A stretch of 64,000 bases of DNA, taken from the NCBI GenBank assembly GCA_030062745.1, contig CP099839.1, positions 40,907,891-40,971,890 of the forward strand, written 5' to 3'. This DNA is from Capitulum mitella (taxonomy: Eukaryota > Arthropoda > Thecostraca > Pollicipedomorpha > Pollicipedidae). The notes beneath the pieces are model-generated. The model saw only the letters and a list, made by a program, of their open reading frames with translations, did not search any database and was not told the DNA's origin. This document shows positions 33,400-45,100 of this stretch, piece after piece; the first letter of the stretch is position 1, and every line of letters begins with the position of its first letter. Made by a program: the position numbers and the translations under genes.

Positions 33400-34125
33400 A
33401 AAGGCCCTGGATGCTTAGAAGCCATGCATGGCTGTGAGCCTGAAACAGTCAGGGGTCATGTGATGGTCAGGAGTCCTGAGACATTCCTGTTCTTAACATC
33501 ACCAGGGGGACCATTGGATGCTCAGGAGCCCACAAATGGTCAGAAACCTTAGGAGTGACCATGAAAGTCATGGGCCCTGGGATGATCAGGGACCATGAGA
33601 AACCTAAAGGCTGCTGAGTCAGGGGCCATGATGCAATCAGGAGTCTGAGACAGCCAAGGCCCTGAGACAGTCAGGGACCATGAGACAGTTAAGGGCTCTG
33701 AAACAATCAGGAGCCCTGAGGCAGCAGGGGTGGCAATGCTGTCATGGTCAAAGACAGCCAAAGGCCTGGGGATGGTCAGGCCCTGAGGCAGTCATTGTTG
33801 CTGTGGCAGTCAAGAGCACTGGGATGTTCAGAGGTCCTGCAGTAGCTGCAGGTCATGTAATGGTCAGGAGGAGTCATAGGATAGTCAATCACCCAGGGAA
33901 GTTTAAGGGTCTCTGGATGGTGAAGGATCTTAGGGCAGTCAGGGACCTAGAGACTGTCTTCAACATAAACCTCAGGCAGTCAGGGATCCTGAAATGGCTG
34001 AGATGTGAGACATCCATGATCTCTGTGGCAGTCCTGAGAAGTTTTGGGATGGCCAGAGGCTGTGCAACAGTCAGGATACCTGCAACAGTTGAAGACCCTG
34101 AGATGAGGAAAGGTCTTATGACCAG
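33400..34125 (+). repeat. Degenerate satellite related to the 10-kb array, CpG-less form
   Basis: Repeats of GAGACAGTCAGGGACCATG and variants, about 25-35 bp each. The unit is the GAGACNGCCAGAGGGGCCCC type of 9.4-11.7 kb with CG replaced by CA or TG at most sites. Frames through it encode no recognisable protein. Confidence 0.65.
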
Positions 34126-34415
34126 GATTGGAAACTTGGTTTTCATTCTTGGTGTCAGAGTATGATTTTTGTTTTGGAGTGCAGAATTTTGCAAAAGGTA
34201 ATGCTGGTTTAAGTTGGCATTTTTGGTGTAAGTCTGTAATGACATCATGCCTGTTTCTCACAGAATGGAAGCAAAGTCATTTGCTTGCAGGGCTAGAAAT
34301 TTGCCAACATTGTTGTAATATAGCTTTCTGTTGGAGGCACAAGATCAACCTATGGAGTATTGAATGTTTTTAGAGCACATGTTTCGTGGTGTTCTTCAAC
34401 ACTAAAAACAGCACC
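34125..34415 (-). repeat. Interspersed repeat family R1, inverted near-complete copy
   Basis: The reverse complement reads GTGTTGAAGAACACCACG, then AATTTCTAGCC, TGATGTCATTACAG, AATGCCAACTTAAACC, GCATTACC, TTTTGCAAAATTCTGC and CAAGAATGAAAACCAAGTTT, in the same order as the copies at 20.8 and 50.5 kb. Confidence 0.65.
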
Positions 34416-34620
34416 TTCTCCAGGTTTGCTTGTGATGGTCAAGGACTCAGAAATGGTCAGAGGTCCTAGAACAGTTATGGATGCTGGGACAGCTAACGCA
34501 ACCCTGGGATGGTTAACCTTCTCCAGGTTTGCTTGTGATGGTCAAGGACTCAGAAATGGTCAGAGGTCCCAGAACAGTTATGGATGCTGGGACAGCTAAC
34601 ACAGCCCTGGTCCTAGGATC
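34414..34620 (+). repeat. 103-bp tandem duplication within the satellite
   Basis: CCTTCTCCAGGTTTGCTTGT starts at 34414 and again at 34517 with nearly identical sequence between, including GATGGTCAAGGACTCAGAAA. Recent local duplication of satellite-like units. Confidence 0.85.
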
Positions 34621-34829
34621 ATGGGGTGATCAGGAACCCAGGGATGGTCAGGATATACTGCCACCAGTGGAAGTGGTCGTTTCAGAAGTAGTCAGATAGG
34701 CTGCATCACAAAGCATTACATGTTATATGGCAGGTAACATAACAATGGCATCGCAGTGGCAACCTTTGCAGGACCACAAAAAGCTCCACATGACTTTACC
34801 GTCATATATGGCCATGGGATGGATGTGAA

Positions 34830-36153
34830 TTAACACGCACAGTGGAAGGGGGTTTCGCACTAACGCGCACTGCAAGGGAGGTCTAAAAGTGCCCCCCCCC
34901 GCTCTCTGATCTCGGCAATGAAAAGAGCTAGAAACATGAAATTTTGTGGACAGGGTGGGGCTATAACGATTTACATTGTGTGCAATTTTCGTGACCCTAG
35001 GTCGATATCTTTAAGGTCAAATGGGGTGGAAAAGGTCAACTTTGGACACTCTCGGACCATACAGGCCATTTCGTGCGACTTTTCGAACGAAACGGGAAAA
35101 AGGTGTTTGTTTGGCCGTCAGAAGCGTGGAATACGACAACATGCATTCATTTGGAGTCTTGACTGAGGATTTTGGGTCGAGGTCATGTCAGGTCACTGAC
35201 CTATGGCGCCATTTTTTCATCTTTTGCAGATCAGATTTCGAACAACACGGGACAGTTCGAGAGTATATGAGGGTGCAACATGGATCTTTTGGTGTATTTC
35301 CAGTGAAGGTAGCTGACATCGGTACATTTGGTCATTGCCGGCATTTATATCCATGTATGTATGTATATGTATATGCATGTGCGTATCATTGTGCCAAACG
35401 TGTTTTAGTAGGGTTTTTGAATGCACATTTCATACAAATCGAAATATACAAAGCAAATCTGGACCAGGCCACAAAAAAAGTTGCCCTTGACCCCTGATGG
35501 TCTTGACCTGAAATGATTCATATATATGCATGCGTATCCATGTGCGCACACGTTTTTATTAGGGTCTTTGAATGCATACTTCATACAAATTGACATGTTG
35601 CAGAACAAATCTGGGCCAGTTTGCAAGATATTGGACCTTGACCTTTAATGACCTTGAACTTCACTGACCTTGGTATTATGTAAGTGTATCAGTGTGCGCA
35701 CACATGTTTTTATTGGGGCCTTTGAATGCACATTTCATACAAACTGACATGTTGGAAAGGAAATCTGGATCAGGTCACAAGCTGTTTGACCTTGACCTTT
35801 GGTGACCTTGACCCTTGTTGACCCTGGCTGTGGTCTTGGCCCATCCATCACTTATGCCCGAATGACATCGCCTGATTTTGTTTAAACAGTAATCTTAGGT
35901 AGAATGTTAGTCCTTTCACAAAGTTCCCGTTTGTCAGCGACAACCGTTGTTTTCGTGATGTTTGCCTGACTTTAAATGCTTGGAACTTCAAACAGATTCC
36001 GGCCGATTTCCGATTTTTCTGCGTTATTTCACGAGGTATTCGATTGCCATAAATGTCACAAAGTAGCAGTAGCCAGCTCCAATCCGTTCTCGAGATATTC
36101 AAGAAAAACAGGGGGAGGGCACAAAAAGACCCCTCCTTTCAGAGCGCGTGTTA
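34830..36153 (-). mobile_element. TTAA-type non-autonomous DNA element, copy B (both ends present)
   Basis: The element starts with TTAACACGCACAGTGG and ends GCGCGTGTTAA, so TTAA flanks inverted CACGC ends. It is the inverted counterpart of copy A (539-1735). Its interior carries many AGGTCA half-sites, several in the extended form TCAAGGTCA (as TGACCTTGA at about 35787 and 35803), plus ACGTGTGCGCACA motifs. It retains CpG although it lies inside a CpG-depleted domain, so it probably arrived later than the process that depleted the flanks. Confidence 0.7.
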
Positions 36154-36189
36154 ACAATGCAGACCATGTTTTTCGCAATTTATCATGAT

Positions 36190-37190
36190 GCTGGAGATAA
36201 CCATGTTTTCCTCTTGTTTGAATTTACTTAAACGATGACCTTTTATCTTAGGAACAGTGAAACTCATATAACAGATATAAGAGGTGCCACCAATTTCCTT
36301 GCAATGTTAAGAAGTGTTGAGTGCACTGATGCACCTACTCAAATGTGGTAGCACAGTAGTGTAAAAAAGTTGTATGTCCAGCTGAAAAAAGTCTGAAAAA
36401 AAACAGTCTGAAAAAAACAGCATCTGTACCTCATGTTTTACAGTTCTGGGTCATGTACTGGGAACTTAGTGTAATCTTACATTGCCAAATATTGCATAAC
36501 TTTGCCTAGCACAACCTTACGTAGCTTAAGCTACTACAGTTTGTATGTTGTTATATACAAATATCCAACTATCTTAAGCTACCAGAATTTGTACTTTGAA
36601 TCCTAGTCCTTCAGTTACTACCCTTGTCACAAATTGGTAATGCTTGCCCTACCTTGCAAATTTTTCCCTTTGAGATAGCTACCATATCTTGTAACATGTG
36701 TTGCATGAGAATTGTTGACTTTGCAACAGAACTCCCATTTCTCTGTTCTTGATATGTGTCATACATGGTATTGATTTGAAGGACATGTTTTGTACAGGAA
36801 ACATAAACCAGCAAAATGAGTTGTGGGGTGCATGACAAGCAATGCTTACTTTGTTGCATGTTGCATTAGCACATTTTCTCTGTGCATTTTGCAGTGCAAA
36901 AGAATATTTGCAGATTCATTTCATTACTTTCTATCCAGATAATTACAAGTGAAGATGTCACATGCATCGTGGATATTGTTGACTGTCTACTGAGGAGTTC
37001 AAAATGCACATGGAAAAATAGGTCTTAGAGTGAAAACATTATTACCATAATAGTTATGCAGAAGAAGGAATTTGCAAGCAAACGCATTGCAAATGTAAAT
37101 ACACAACATTCAAAGAACTGATTTGTCTTCCAGTGAAAATTTCGTGATTTTATGCTCAGTCGTGGCGAAGTTATTAGCCTTCAGAAACAT
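36190..37190. other. CpG-depleted non-coding stretch
   Basis: About 1 kb with very few CpG. A plus-strand acceptor (ACTTTCTATCCAG) at about 36937-36949 opens a short frame (IITSEDVTCIVDIVDCLL) that ends at TAG; no donor or family was recognised. It continues the CpG-poor domain seen left of the inserted element. Confidence 0.4.
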
Positions 37191-37852
37191 TCATTGCCAG
37201 GCCGGGCCGCTCAATGTGGTTGTTTCTTCTGATTGACGTTAGACTCATTCGGCCTTCAGCCTCGCTCGTAATGAAGCACACAAGCAAGCACAATCCTGTG
37301 CTTCATTACCTGTGTTGGACGTACAGTAGCCCGTCGTGCCTGGTACAACGTTGGCGTGCTTCTCGTTCAGACGGAGAACGGCTGCCAGCGAGTCGGGCTC
37401 CCCACTCTCGAGCATCACGTGAGACTCGTTGTCGACTCATTGTGCAAATGTCAACTAGCTGCTGGGCCGGCAGCGAGCTTAGTTTCTGTCACAGATCAGA
37501 GACGTGGTCGAAATTTGTACGGCCAAAAATAATTTTATCTCCGAAGTGTGAAATCTTCTAAGTTATTTCCGTGTTTTTTGTATCCGTTTTCGTAAAGTGA
37601 GGTACAGTATCGGACCTGCGAGAGGACGAGAGCTGTCGTAAAGGTGGTGATAACGCCCGGGGAACGAGGTGACGTACGTAAGAGTGCCCGAGCAGCGCAC
37701 CCACGTAGCGACGGCTGACGGCACCCGCGTGGCTGTGCCTTGAGAGGGTTTTATCGAGAATGGTGCCCGGTTTTTGACCTCATTACAAGGCTCGACTGTA
37801 GCTTCACGGTAAGCGACTGAATTTTGGAAGCCTGCGCAGACTTTCGCGGTTT

Positions 37853-38125
37853 TCAAATGTGAAGAGCCGAGTTTTGTTCTCGTTGACCTGTGATGGCGTT
37901 CTCGCGGAACGATTCGTCCGAAGATGCAAGAGAGTTTTCTGTTCTTGGAATGAACGCTGGGATTCCGCTCTTTTTACCAGAGACGGCCAGCCAGGTGTCG
38001 TCCGGGTACTGCACTACTTGGACTCCGGGGAAGAAAAGCACCAAATCGTTGGCAAATACGCTAAATAGAAGAGACCCCAGTGCAGAGCCTTGAAATGCGT
38101 TTGTGAGGTGGGCGGGGGTGGACAA
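37853..38125 (-). pseudogene. LINE reverse-transcriptase fragment
   Basis: The 90-codon minus-strand frame contains NAFQGSALGSLLFSVFANDL, a worn version of the reverse-transcriptase motif PQGSVLGPLLFxxxxNDL. Further on is VVQYPDDTWLAVSGKKS, a worn version of the catalytic YADDTQL motif. The first catalytic-box residue is changed (YPDD for YADD) and the frame covers only a small part of the domain. It resembles Jockey/CR1-like non-LTR elements. A dead fragment. Confidence 0.75.
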
Positions 38126-39120
38126 ATCAGCTCCCTCCGCATGGATTTCAAGGAAAATTCACGATTTGAAGATAGGATGTAACACTTAAAAGACATCGTT
38201 TGGTGGGATGTGGTTGTCTTGATTTCTCAAAAGCACTGCTGCATTTGCACATGTTTTTTTGCGATGAAATGCCATATTTCACAAGACTTCCTATGCTTTT
38301 GTTACCACAACTTTGAAGTTTATGACATCTCAGTCTTTGTCGTAATCTTAGTTTTTGGCGTTGTCTTGTTTCCTCAAGTCTGATCAGACATTGTGCACCA
38401 CCTTCCGGACGCTTTTTCTCCCTTCCCCACCTTCATAATTCTTCCAGCCTTTGGTCTGTAATGCAGCATGTTTTGAAATTACCATTCGCCTGACAAAATC
38501 GTGGATGCCACCTATGTCAGCCAGTGTATTGTACGGACTTTTCCGGATCATGGATTATTGTTTCGTTGGAGTCGGATACATGGGTAAAACAAACGCATGA
38601 AGACACCGAGTCCAGCGAAAGACAGGTCGAGCAGGTGAAACAAAAGCAACGAGAGAGTCGCATTTACAACAGGCCACGACATAAATTGGAATAAAATCAC
38701 GTTGGGAGCAATAGTTAGCTGTGGCGGGCGGCAGGCGGTTCCAGGATGAAGCTGTCATGAGCCGATTCCGGGGGTAGAAATCGGCGTACATTATTTTGTC
38801 CTCTTGAGCAACCTAAACCATTGTAGTTCTGGTTCAAAGGGCATTTAACAGTCTCCTGAGTCCCGTGGCAACCGGCGGAATTGAACAGTGAAATTGGACT
38901 TTGAAACTTGACAATTGAAAAAATCAGTAACTAACCCTGTAGTTAAATTGAGCATCCTCAGTTGGCATGCTACCAGCAGTGATATTGTCAGCTGTAGGTT
39001 ATGGGTTGGGTTATGAAATAGCGATGATATTGGTGTGTGGTGCGATAATTATACTGGCCGTGCTGTCATTTTCTCCCATCTCCGCACCTGTAAACGACAC
39101 AGTGTTCCGTGCCCTTTCAG

Positions 39121-39180
39121 ACGGCACATCACGCACTGAGGGCAGCTCCTGTCGGCCTCCTGTGAGGCCCGGGACGCAAC
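39121..39180 (+). other. Probable SFSWAP 5'UTR end after a splice acceptor
   Basis: CCGTGCCCTTTCAG ends at 39120, 60 bases before the start codon, implying a separate non-coding first exon upstream that I could not place. Confidence 0.5.
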
Positions 39181-42100
39181 ATGGACGCCTCGTCGGCGGA
39201 CAGGAATAAAGAAGACGAGCTTCTGGTGTTCGGCTACGCCTGCAAGCTGTTCAGGGACGATGAAAGAGCCCTATACATCGACAGTGGAAAGCATCTGATC
39301 CCGTGGATGGCGGACGAATCGTTGAAGATTGACAGGTCCGTTGGCTTCCTTGCCCACCTCTTAACAGAAGTCCCGTGACCGAAGACGAATGTGCGTCGTG
39401 TCTGGGCACACGCGGCGCACGCCGCCTTCATAACCGAACGCCGTTGACCTGAATGACGTCCGATGTCTGGCGTGGCGGCCCGGTTAGTTTAGGTTGGTAC
39501 AAAGCTGCTGTGTCGATGTTCTAACCTCGCAGGAACGTGCGTTGTCCACAGTCACCATGCAGTTTACAGCGCTCATTTGAACAGCCTCGACTGAAGGACG
39601 GTGCACTAGCGGCAGGTCGCTAGGTTTTTGGCTGAAAACCCTTGTAAGTATCCGGTAAGTAGGGTAAGTATTGGCTTCTGAAAGTGTCTATTGAGCTCTT
39701 TTGTTACCGTGACGTATCACTGCGTTCATTTGTGCCATTGTCAAAACAAAGTTGGGGGCGGGCGAACTGGAGCGTCGTGGGTGCCATGATTTTGTGGAAG
39801 AGTGTGGCACATTAGCGTAGATGCTGTCTTCATTTTCTGCGCAGCCACTTGAAATACCTATCTTTCTTGACTGGATAGGGTGACTGTCTCCCGTTCTGAA
39901 AGCATTGCAAGTTATTTGGAAACGTTAACTTCCAGAATAAGTGTAACAGCAAACTAATGCTCTCCAAATTGAGGATTGATGGCACCATAAGTTTTGGCGG
40001 TGCTAAAAGAATGGTAAGTAATTCTTTTTGTTATGAACCTTAATGTTTTTTATTCTCTGTGTACCATACGTAAACCATGTAACAGAATGCCTGTCATAAG
40101 CAACATGAAAATGTTAAATGCATGTCATATTAATCCGTGCTCGGTGGTGCGTACGAAATGAGCTGTCGTTTTGGTGCTGCGCTAATGGCCATTTTTCTGT
40201 GTTTTCAGCTCGTGTCGTTGTCGGCCGTGTCAGCGTGCTCCGTTTTCTCCTCGGCTGTCGCGTTTCCCCGTTGTGTCACGGTCGGCCGTCTGTCGGCGCG
40301 GTGCGGTGGCGTGTGGCCGGGCCGGCCGCTGCCCGGCGTGTGCGCGGGCGGCGCCTCCGGCCGGCCGGTGCCGACCGCTCGGCTGACTCGGTCGGCCCGT
40401 GTGCTGCAGGTACGACGGACGCGGCGCACTGTCCGACCTGCGGCCGCACGAGCCGCCGCCGGGCGGCTTCGACCGCTGGCACGGCCTCACAGAGCGAGAG
40501 CGCAAACTGGAGGAGGTGGTGGACCAGGAGCGCTACATGGCCCTCTACAAGGACGAGGACGAGGAGCGCATGCTGGAGGGTGAGTGGCGGGGACGCTCGG
40601 GCGGGGACAGGTGGGACAGCGGGATAGGACGGGGACAGGTGGGACAGCGGGATAGGACGGGGACAGGTGGGACAGCGGGATAGGACGGGGACGGTGAGAC
40701 AGCGGTATAGGACGGGGATAGATGGGACAGCGGGATAGGACGGGGACAGGCGGGACAACATAGTAGGACCAGGTGGGACAGCGGGACAGGAGGGGCGACA
40801 TGGTTTGGTCCGCAAATATCCTCAAAATTTTGCATTTCCTTGAGCAAACTTTTGCTACAGGAAGCATCTGGTTGTGCTTTGGAACGGTTTTGTGAGAAGC
40901 AGATTAAACATCTAATTCCTAACATTTAAAAAAGGAAAAGGATTCTTATCGTTTACGGTTTAAATCGAAGCAGACGCAAGTATTTATGCATCTCCATTGC
41001 GACCACTCACAGATTGCCATTCTCAGCACCGTTCCGTACATGTGACATTGAACTGTGAACTCTGACACGTGTTTGATTTGGAAGAAGAACTATGGCTGGA
41101 AATTTCCGAAGTTGTTGTAGGTCTGTTCAGGATTTCTCAATTTTCACCAGCCATTGCTGTGCAAATGCCAAGAATTTTCCTTCCTGTAAGTGGCTGCTTG
41201 ACAGAAGATGTTTTCGCGCGGAGTGATTTCTGTGACTGATGTTAGCATATCATTAACCCTATTCCCGGCAGGGGGGGCGGAATCCGCCCCCCCCGGGTTT
41301 TTGCTTGCCAGTTCTAGGCTTTTTAACGCAGCTTTACGAAACTTGGTCACTTTTCCTAGCTATTCTTTCTACGTGCCGTGACAAAATTTCAAAATTCCAC
41401 TTTGCTCAGGGGCGGAGCCAGGCAACGTTTTTGGGAGGCACCTCATGCCATTTTTGGCCATGTTGAGGGTAGAAGGAAAATGGCTGCCAAAAACAGAGTT
41501 TTAAAGATAAAACCTAAAACTTTATATGGATGTATAGCTAAGTAGCTGGGCAATCTGCAGATATAATTTTGTTTATCTGAGGTCATTTTACAAGGTCAGG
41601 TCAAGATCAAAAGTCAAAATTTGTTTTTTCGCAATAATTTCGGCGCTGTTTTTTTAAATGCCAAACCCGGAATATATGTGACGTAGAAAGGTGCCTTCTA
41701 CTTGTGTACCAAGTTTCAGCTTGATAGCAGGTCGGGTCACGGAGCTATGACCTAAAATGCCAGTGCGCATACCCTATATCGCAATAGCCATAAAATGAAA
41801 TTTTTGAAATAGAGTGAATTCAAATGATTGAAAACGTTTACAGATAATATTAAATGCACACGAAATCATTCCAAGTGACCCCAAGGTCACCTGAGGTCAT
41901 TTATGGTGAGAGGTCACAAGTTGATCTGAGAAACGTGTGACCATGACAGTTCCCCTTTTTGCATGTCCCTGGCACCGCCTATGCTAATATTGTGCAAACA
42001 TTGTAATGCGGTTTGTACTTCTTTAGTATAATATGACTAGCAGAAGCCAAAAAAGGGTGTTTGCCTCTTTTGTTCATTCATTTGTTAGAAAACTAATTCT

Positions 42101-45100
42101 CCTATTTTTAAAACCCTGTGAACGCCCATGAATTTTCTCAAAATTTCAGATTTGCGGACCCATGTTAAAAGCCCTATCCATAATCTCTCGATTCATGCCA
42201 GTTTCATTATAAGGTCAATAAACAACGGAGTTATAAGAAGTCCAAAAGTACCCCCCATTTTGACATTTTGCCCCCCCTGTATCCACAGATTTCAAAATTT
42301 TGGAAATTTCTTTTTATAAAAATGTAGTTCACGTCACGGCAAATCGATTGCCGTTTGTTGCGATGAAATCGGACGAGTAGTTCTCGAGATCTCAGGGGGG
42401 CCGAATCCGCCCCCCCCCCCTGCCGGGAATCGGCCATACCGTCTAGCCCTCCGGGAATAGGGTTAACGCCCGTCGTGTTTCTGGCCCGGGTATGTGTCGT
42501 TGGTTGACCCGGTCGGTTCCACGGGCCGTGTCTGCTCGCTGGCTGTCTCCGTTCCGCTGACCCCGCCGCGTCTCCCCTGCAGAGGAGGAGTGGAAGCGGC
42601 TGCAGTCGCTGGCCGGAGACGCGGCCCGCTACAGCCAGATGGGCTTCAGCTACGAGTCGGCCGGAGCGGCGGCGGCGGCGGCCGAACGGGCGGCGCCGGC
42701 GGCCGCCGACGGCTCAGCCGCCGCCGAGGACGAGCCGTACGAGCCGCCTGCGGCATTGGGCGTGCCCGACGACATGGCGCAGGTGGGCGGCGGGCCGGGC
42801 GCCGCGGGGGGGGGGGGGACCGACGCCGCCGGACCCGGGCACGGAGGGAACTGCCCAGGCGACGTCAGTCGGAGGAAGACGGCTGTTGCAGGGGCGCCCG
42901 GTGACCGTCCGTTGTCCTTGGCGTTAAGAGATTGTCTTGTCAGGGTTGCCGCGCACACCGGCGATTTGTGAGCGCTCTTATCAACGGGCCGAGCGCTTTT
43001 GAAATAGACGTGTATCTGTTCATGGAGCTAACGAGATCACAGATCAGCTGCCCGTCAGGTGAAGTGTTTTGCTGTTGATCTTCTGTTGGGTGGTGGCGCC
43101 TGGCTGTGATGCGACCGGCCGCTGTGTGACGCCGCCGTCCGTCGACCGGCCGTTGTGTGGCGCCGCTATGTGGCGCCGCCGTCCGTTGACCGGCCGCTGT
43201 GTGACGCCGCCGTCCGTGACCGGTTGCTGTGTGACGCCGCCGTGTGACGCCGCTGTATGACGCCGCCGTCCGTCGACCGGCCATCGTGTGACGCCGCTGT
43301 ATGACGCCGCCGTCCGTTGGCCGGCAGCCGAAGACGCGCCGTCACGCGGACATCATCGAGAGGACGGCCCACTTCGTGGCGCGCCAGGGGCCGCAGATGG
43401 AGATCCTGATCAAGGCCAAGCAGTCGGAGAACCCCATGTTCAACTTCCTGTCGTTCGACGACCCGCTGCAGTCGTTCTTCCGGCACATGGTGGTGATGAT
43501 CAAGGCGGGCCGCTTCACCATCGGCCAGCAGAAGCAGGGTGAGCGCCGGCTGGGCGGCCTGCCGTCGGCGGCCACGCTGCTATCTGCGGTGTTTTGGCCA
43601 TGACATACGTGACACTATGTGACATGACCTGTGTGACATATATGACATGTCTGTTATCTACCCTAGCCGCCGCTGTTTGCTGGCTGCCAGTGGGATGCGC
43701 TGGTATGGTTGCCGACGTTTATTCAGAGGAACGGGAAGAGGCGTGACCGTCGGTGGTGTTTTTGCGGTCGCGACTGAGCTGAGATTTCGGTCGCGATGAC
43801 CGGGGTCGGGGCGGGATTGGACCGACAGCACGGGATGTCACTGCCGAGCCGTCCTCGCTGGGGTCGGTGTTTGCGCGTGAATGTCGCCGGCCTCGCGTCA
43901 GGTGGCCAGGTGTGGTTTCTGTTGTTTCGACAGCCATGGATTGGATGTGCTCTGTAGCGGAGGGTGTTAGGAACTGTTTTCTGTTTCCAGTGGAAGATGA
44001 CGAGGCGTATCTTCATCCAGCGTTGAACCTGAGCCGACCAGACATCGTTAGTATTATTCCCACCAATGTTATGCATTCAGTTATTTTTGTACACAAATAG
44101 CTTGTGCGATATAAGCAAGAGTACAAATAATTCGCGATAGGTACTCTGCTGCGCTGTTGTAATGTTGATCATTGCATCGGAAATGTTTTTTTCGGTCAGG
44201 ATGATATGGGTGGTACCAGATATTTCTTAGATTTTAGTGGATGCAAGCACTTCATATGTTTCAAGTTTATCTTAGCATCTCGTCCTGTTTTTGGGGACCT
44301 CATTACCTGTTCTCTTCTCGTATCCTGTGGCTGGTTATCACGCAGTCCATTCTGTCAAGCTTTGGTGTGCAGTTGGTCATTGGGCGGTGCGTCCAACAGG
44401 CGCCGGGCAAGGCGGACACCATGTACCAGCCGTCTGCCAACTGCGCCTACCAGCTGCTGGTGAAGAACATCCGGTCCCGTCAGGCGGCCGACAGTCCGGC
44501 CGGCAGCGGCACCTCCAGTCCAACCCCGAGCGGCGGCGCCGCTCCGTCCGCCGCCGCCGTCGCCGCCACCGCCGTCGCCGCCGCTCCGACGCCGTCCCCG
44601 ACCGCGTCAGCGTCCCCCGCAGCCACCCCGGCTCCGGCCCCGGCCCAGGCCACAGCAGCGGCCGCAGCCGCAGCCGCAGCCGCAGCGCCGGCCGCCGCCG
44701 AGGCGGCTCCGGCCCCGGCCGCGCTGCCGCCGCCGGACGTCAAGGTCATCATCGACAAAATGGCCAGCTACGTGGCCAAGAACGGCCGCGACTTCGAAGG
44801 CATTGTTATGGGCCGAGGTACGCCACGCTTTCTGTGAACGTTTTTGTTTTGTTTAGTTGAAAGGAATGAGGGGCGTCACCGCCTCGTCTGCTTGTCGACT
44901 TGTGACATTCCACAGGCGTCACCTGCTCACCGCTAGATCTTGTGTAGCTGCATCAGGTCATATGCATCGTTTCATTTGTTGCTGGCGGACTGCTGGAACT
45001 GCCGCACGACTGAGCCGTTTGACTTTATCTCCAGGGGACGAGCGGTTCAGCTTCCTGAAGGAGACTCACAAGCACCACGCCTACTACCGCCAGAAGCTAG

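Larger units (their letters stand above)
32080..33400. other. CpG-depleted non-coding stretch
   Basis: AT-rich and CpG-poor with no recognisable exon. It holds a 77-bp duplication (32440-32593) and R1 fragments (32868-33030). Confidence 0.5.

Noticed and set aside
38555-38791. Minus-strand frame with SSWNRLPPA, resembling the C-terminal end of some LINE proteins
   Set aside because: Motif is short, and it lies on the wrong side of the reverse-transcriptase scrap to belong to the same element.
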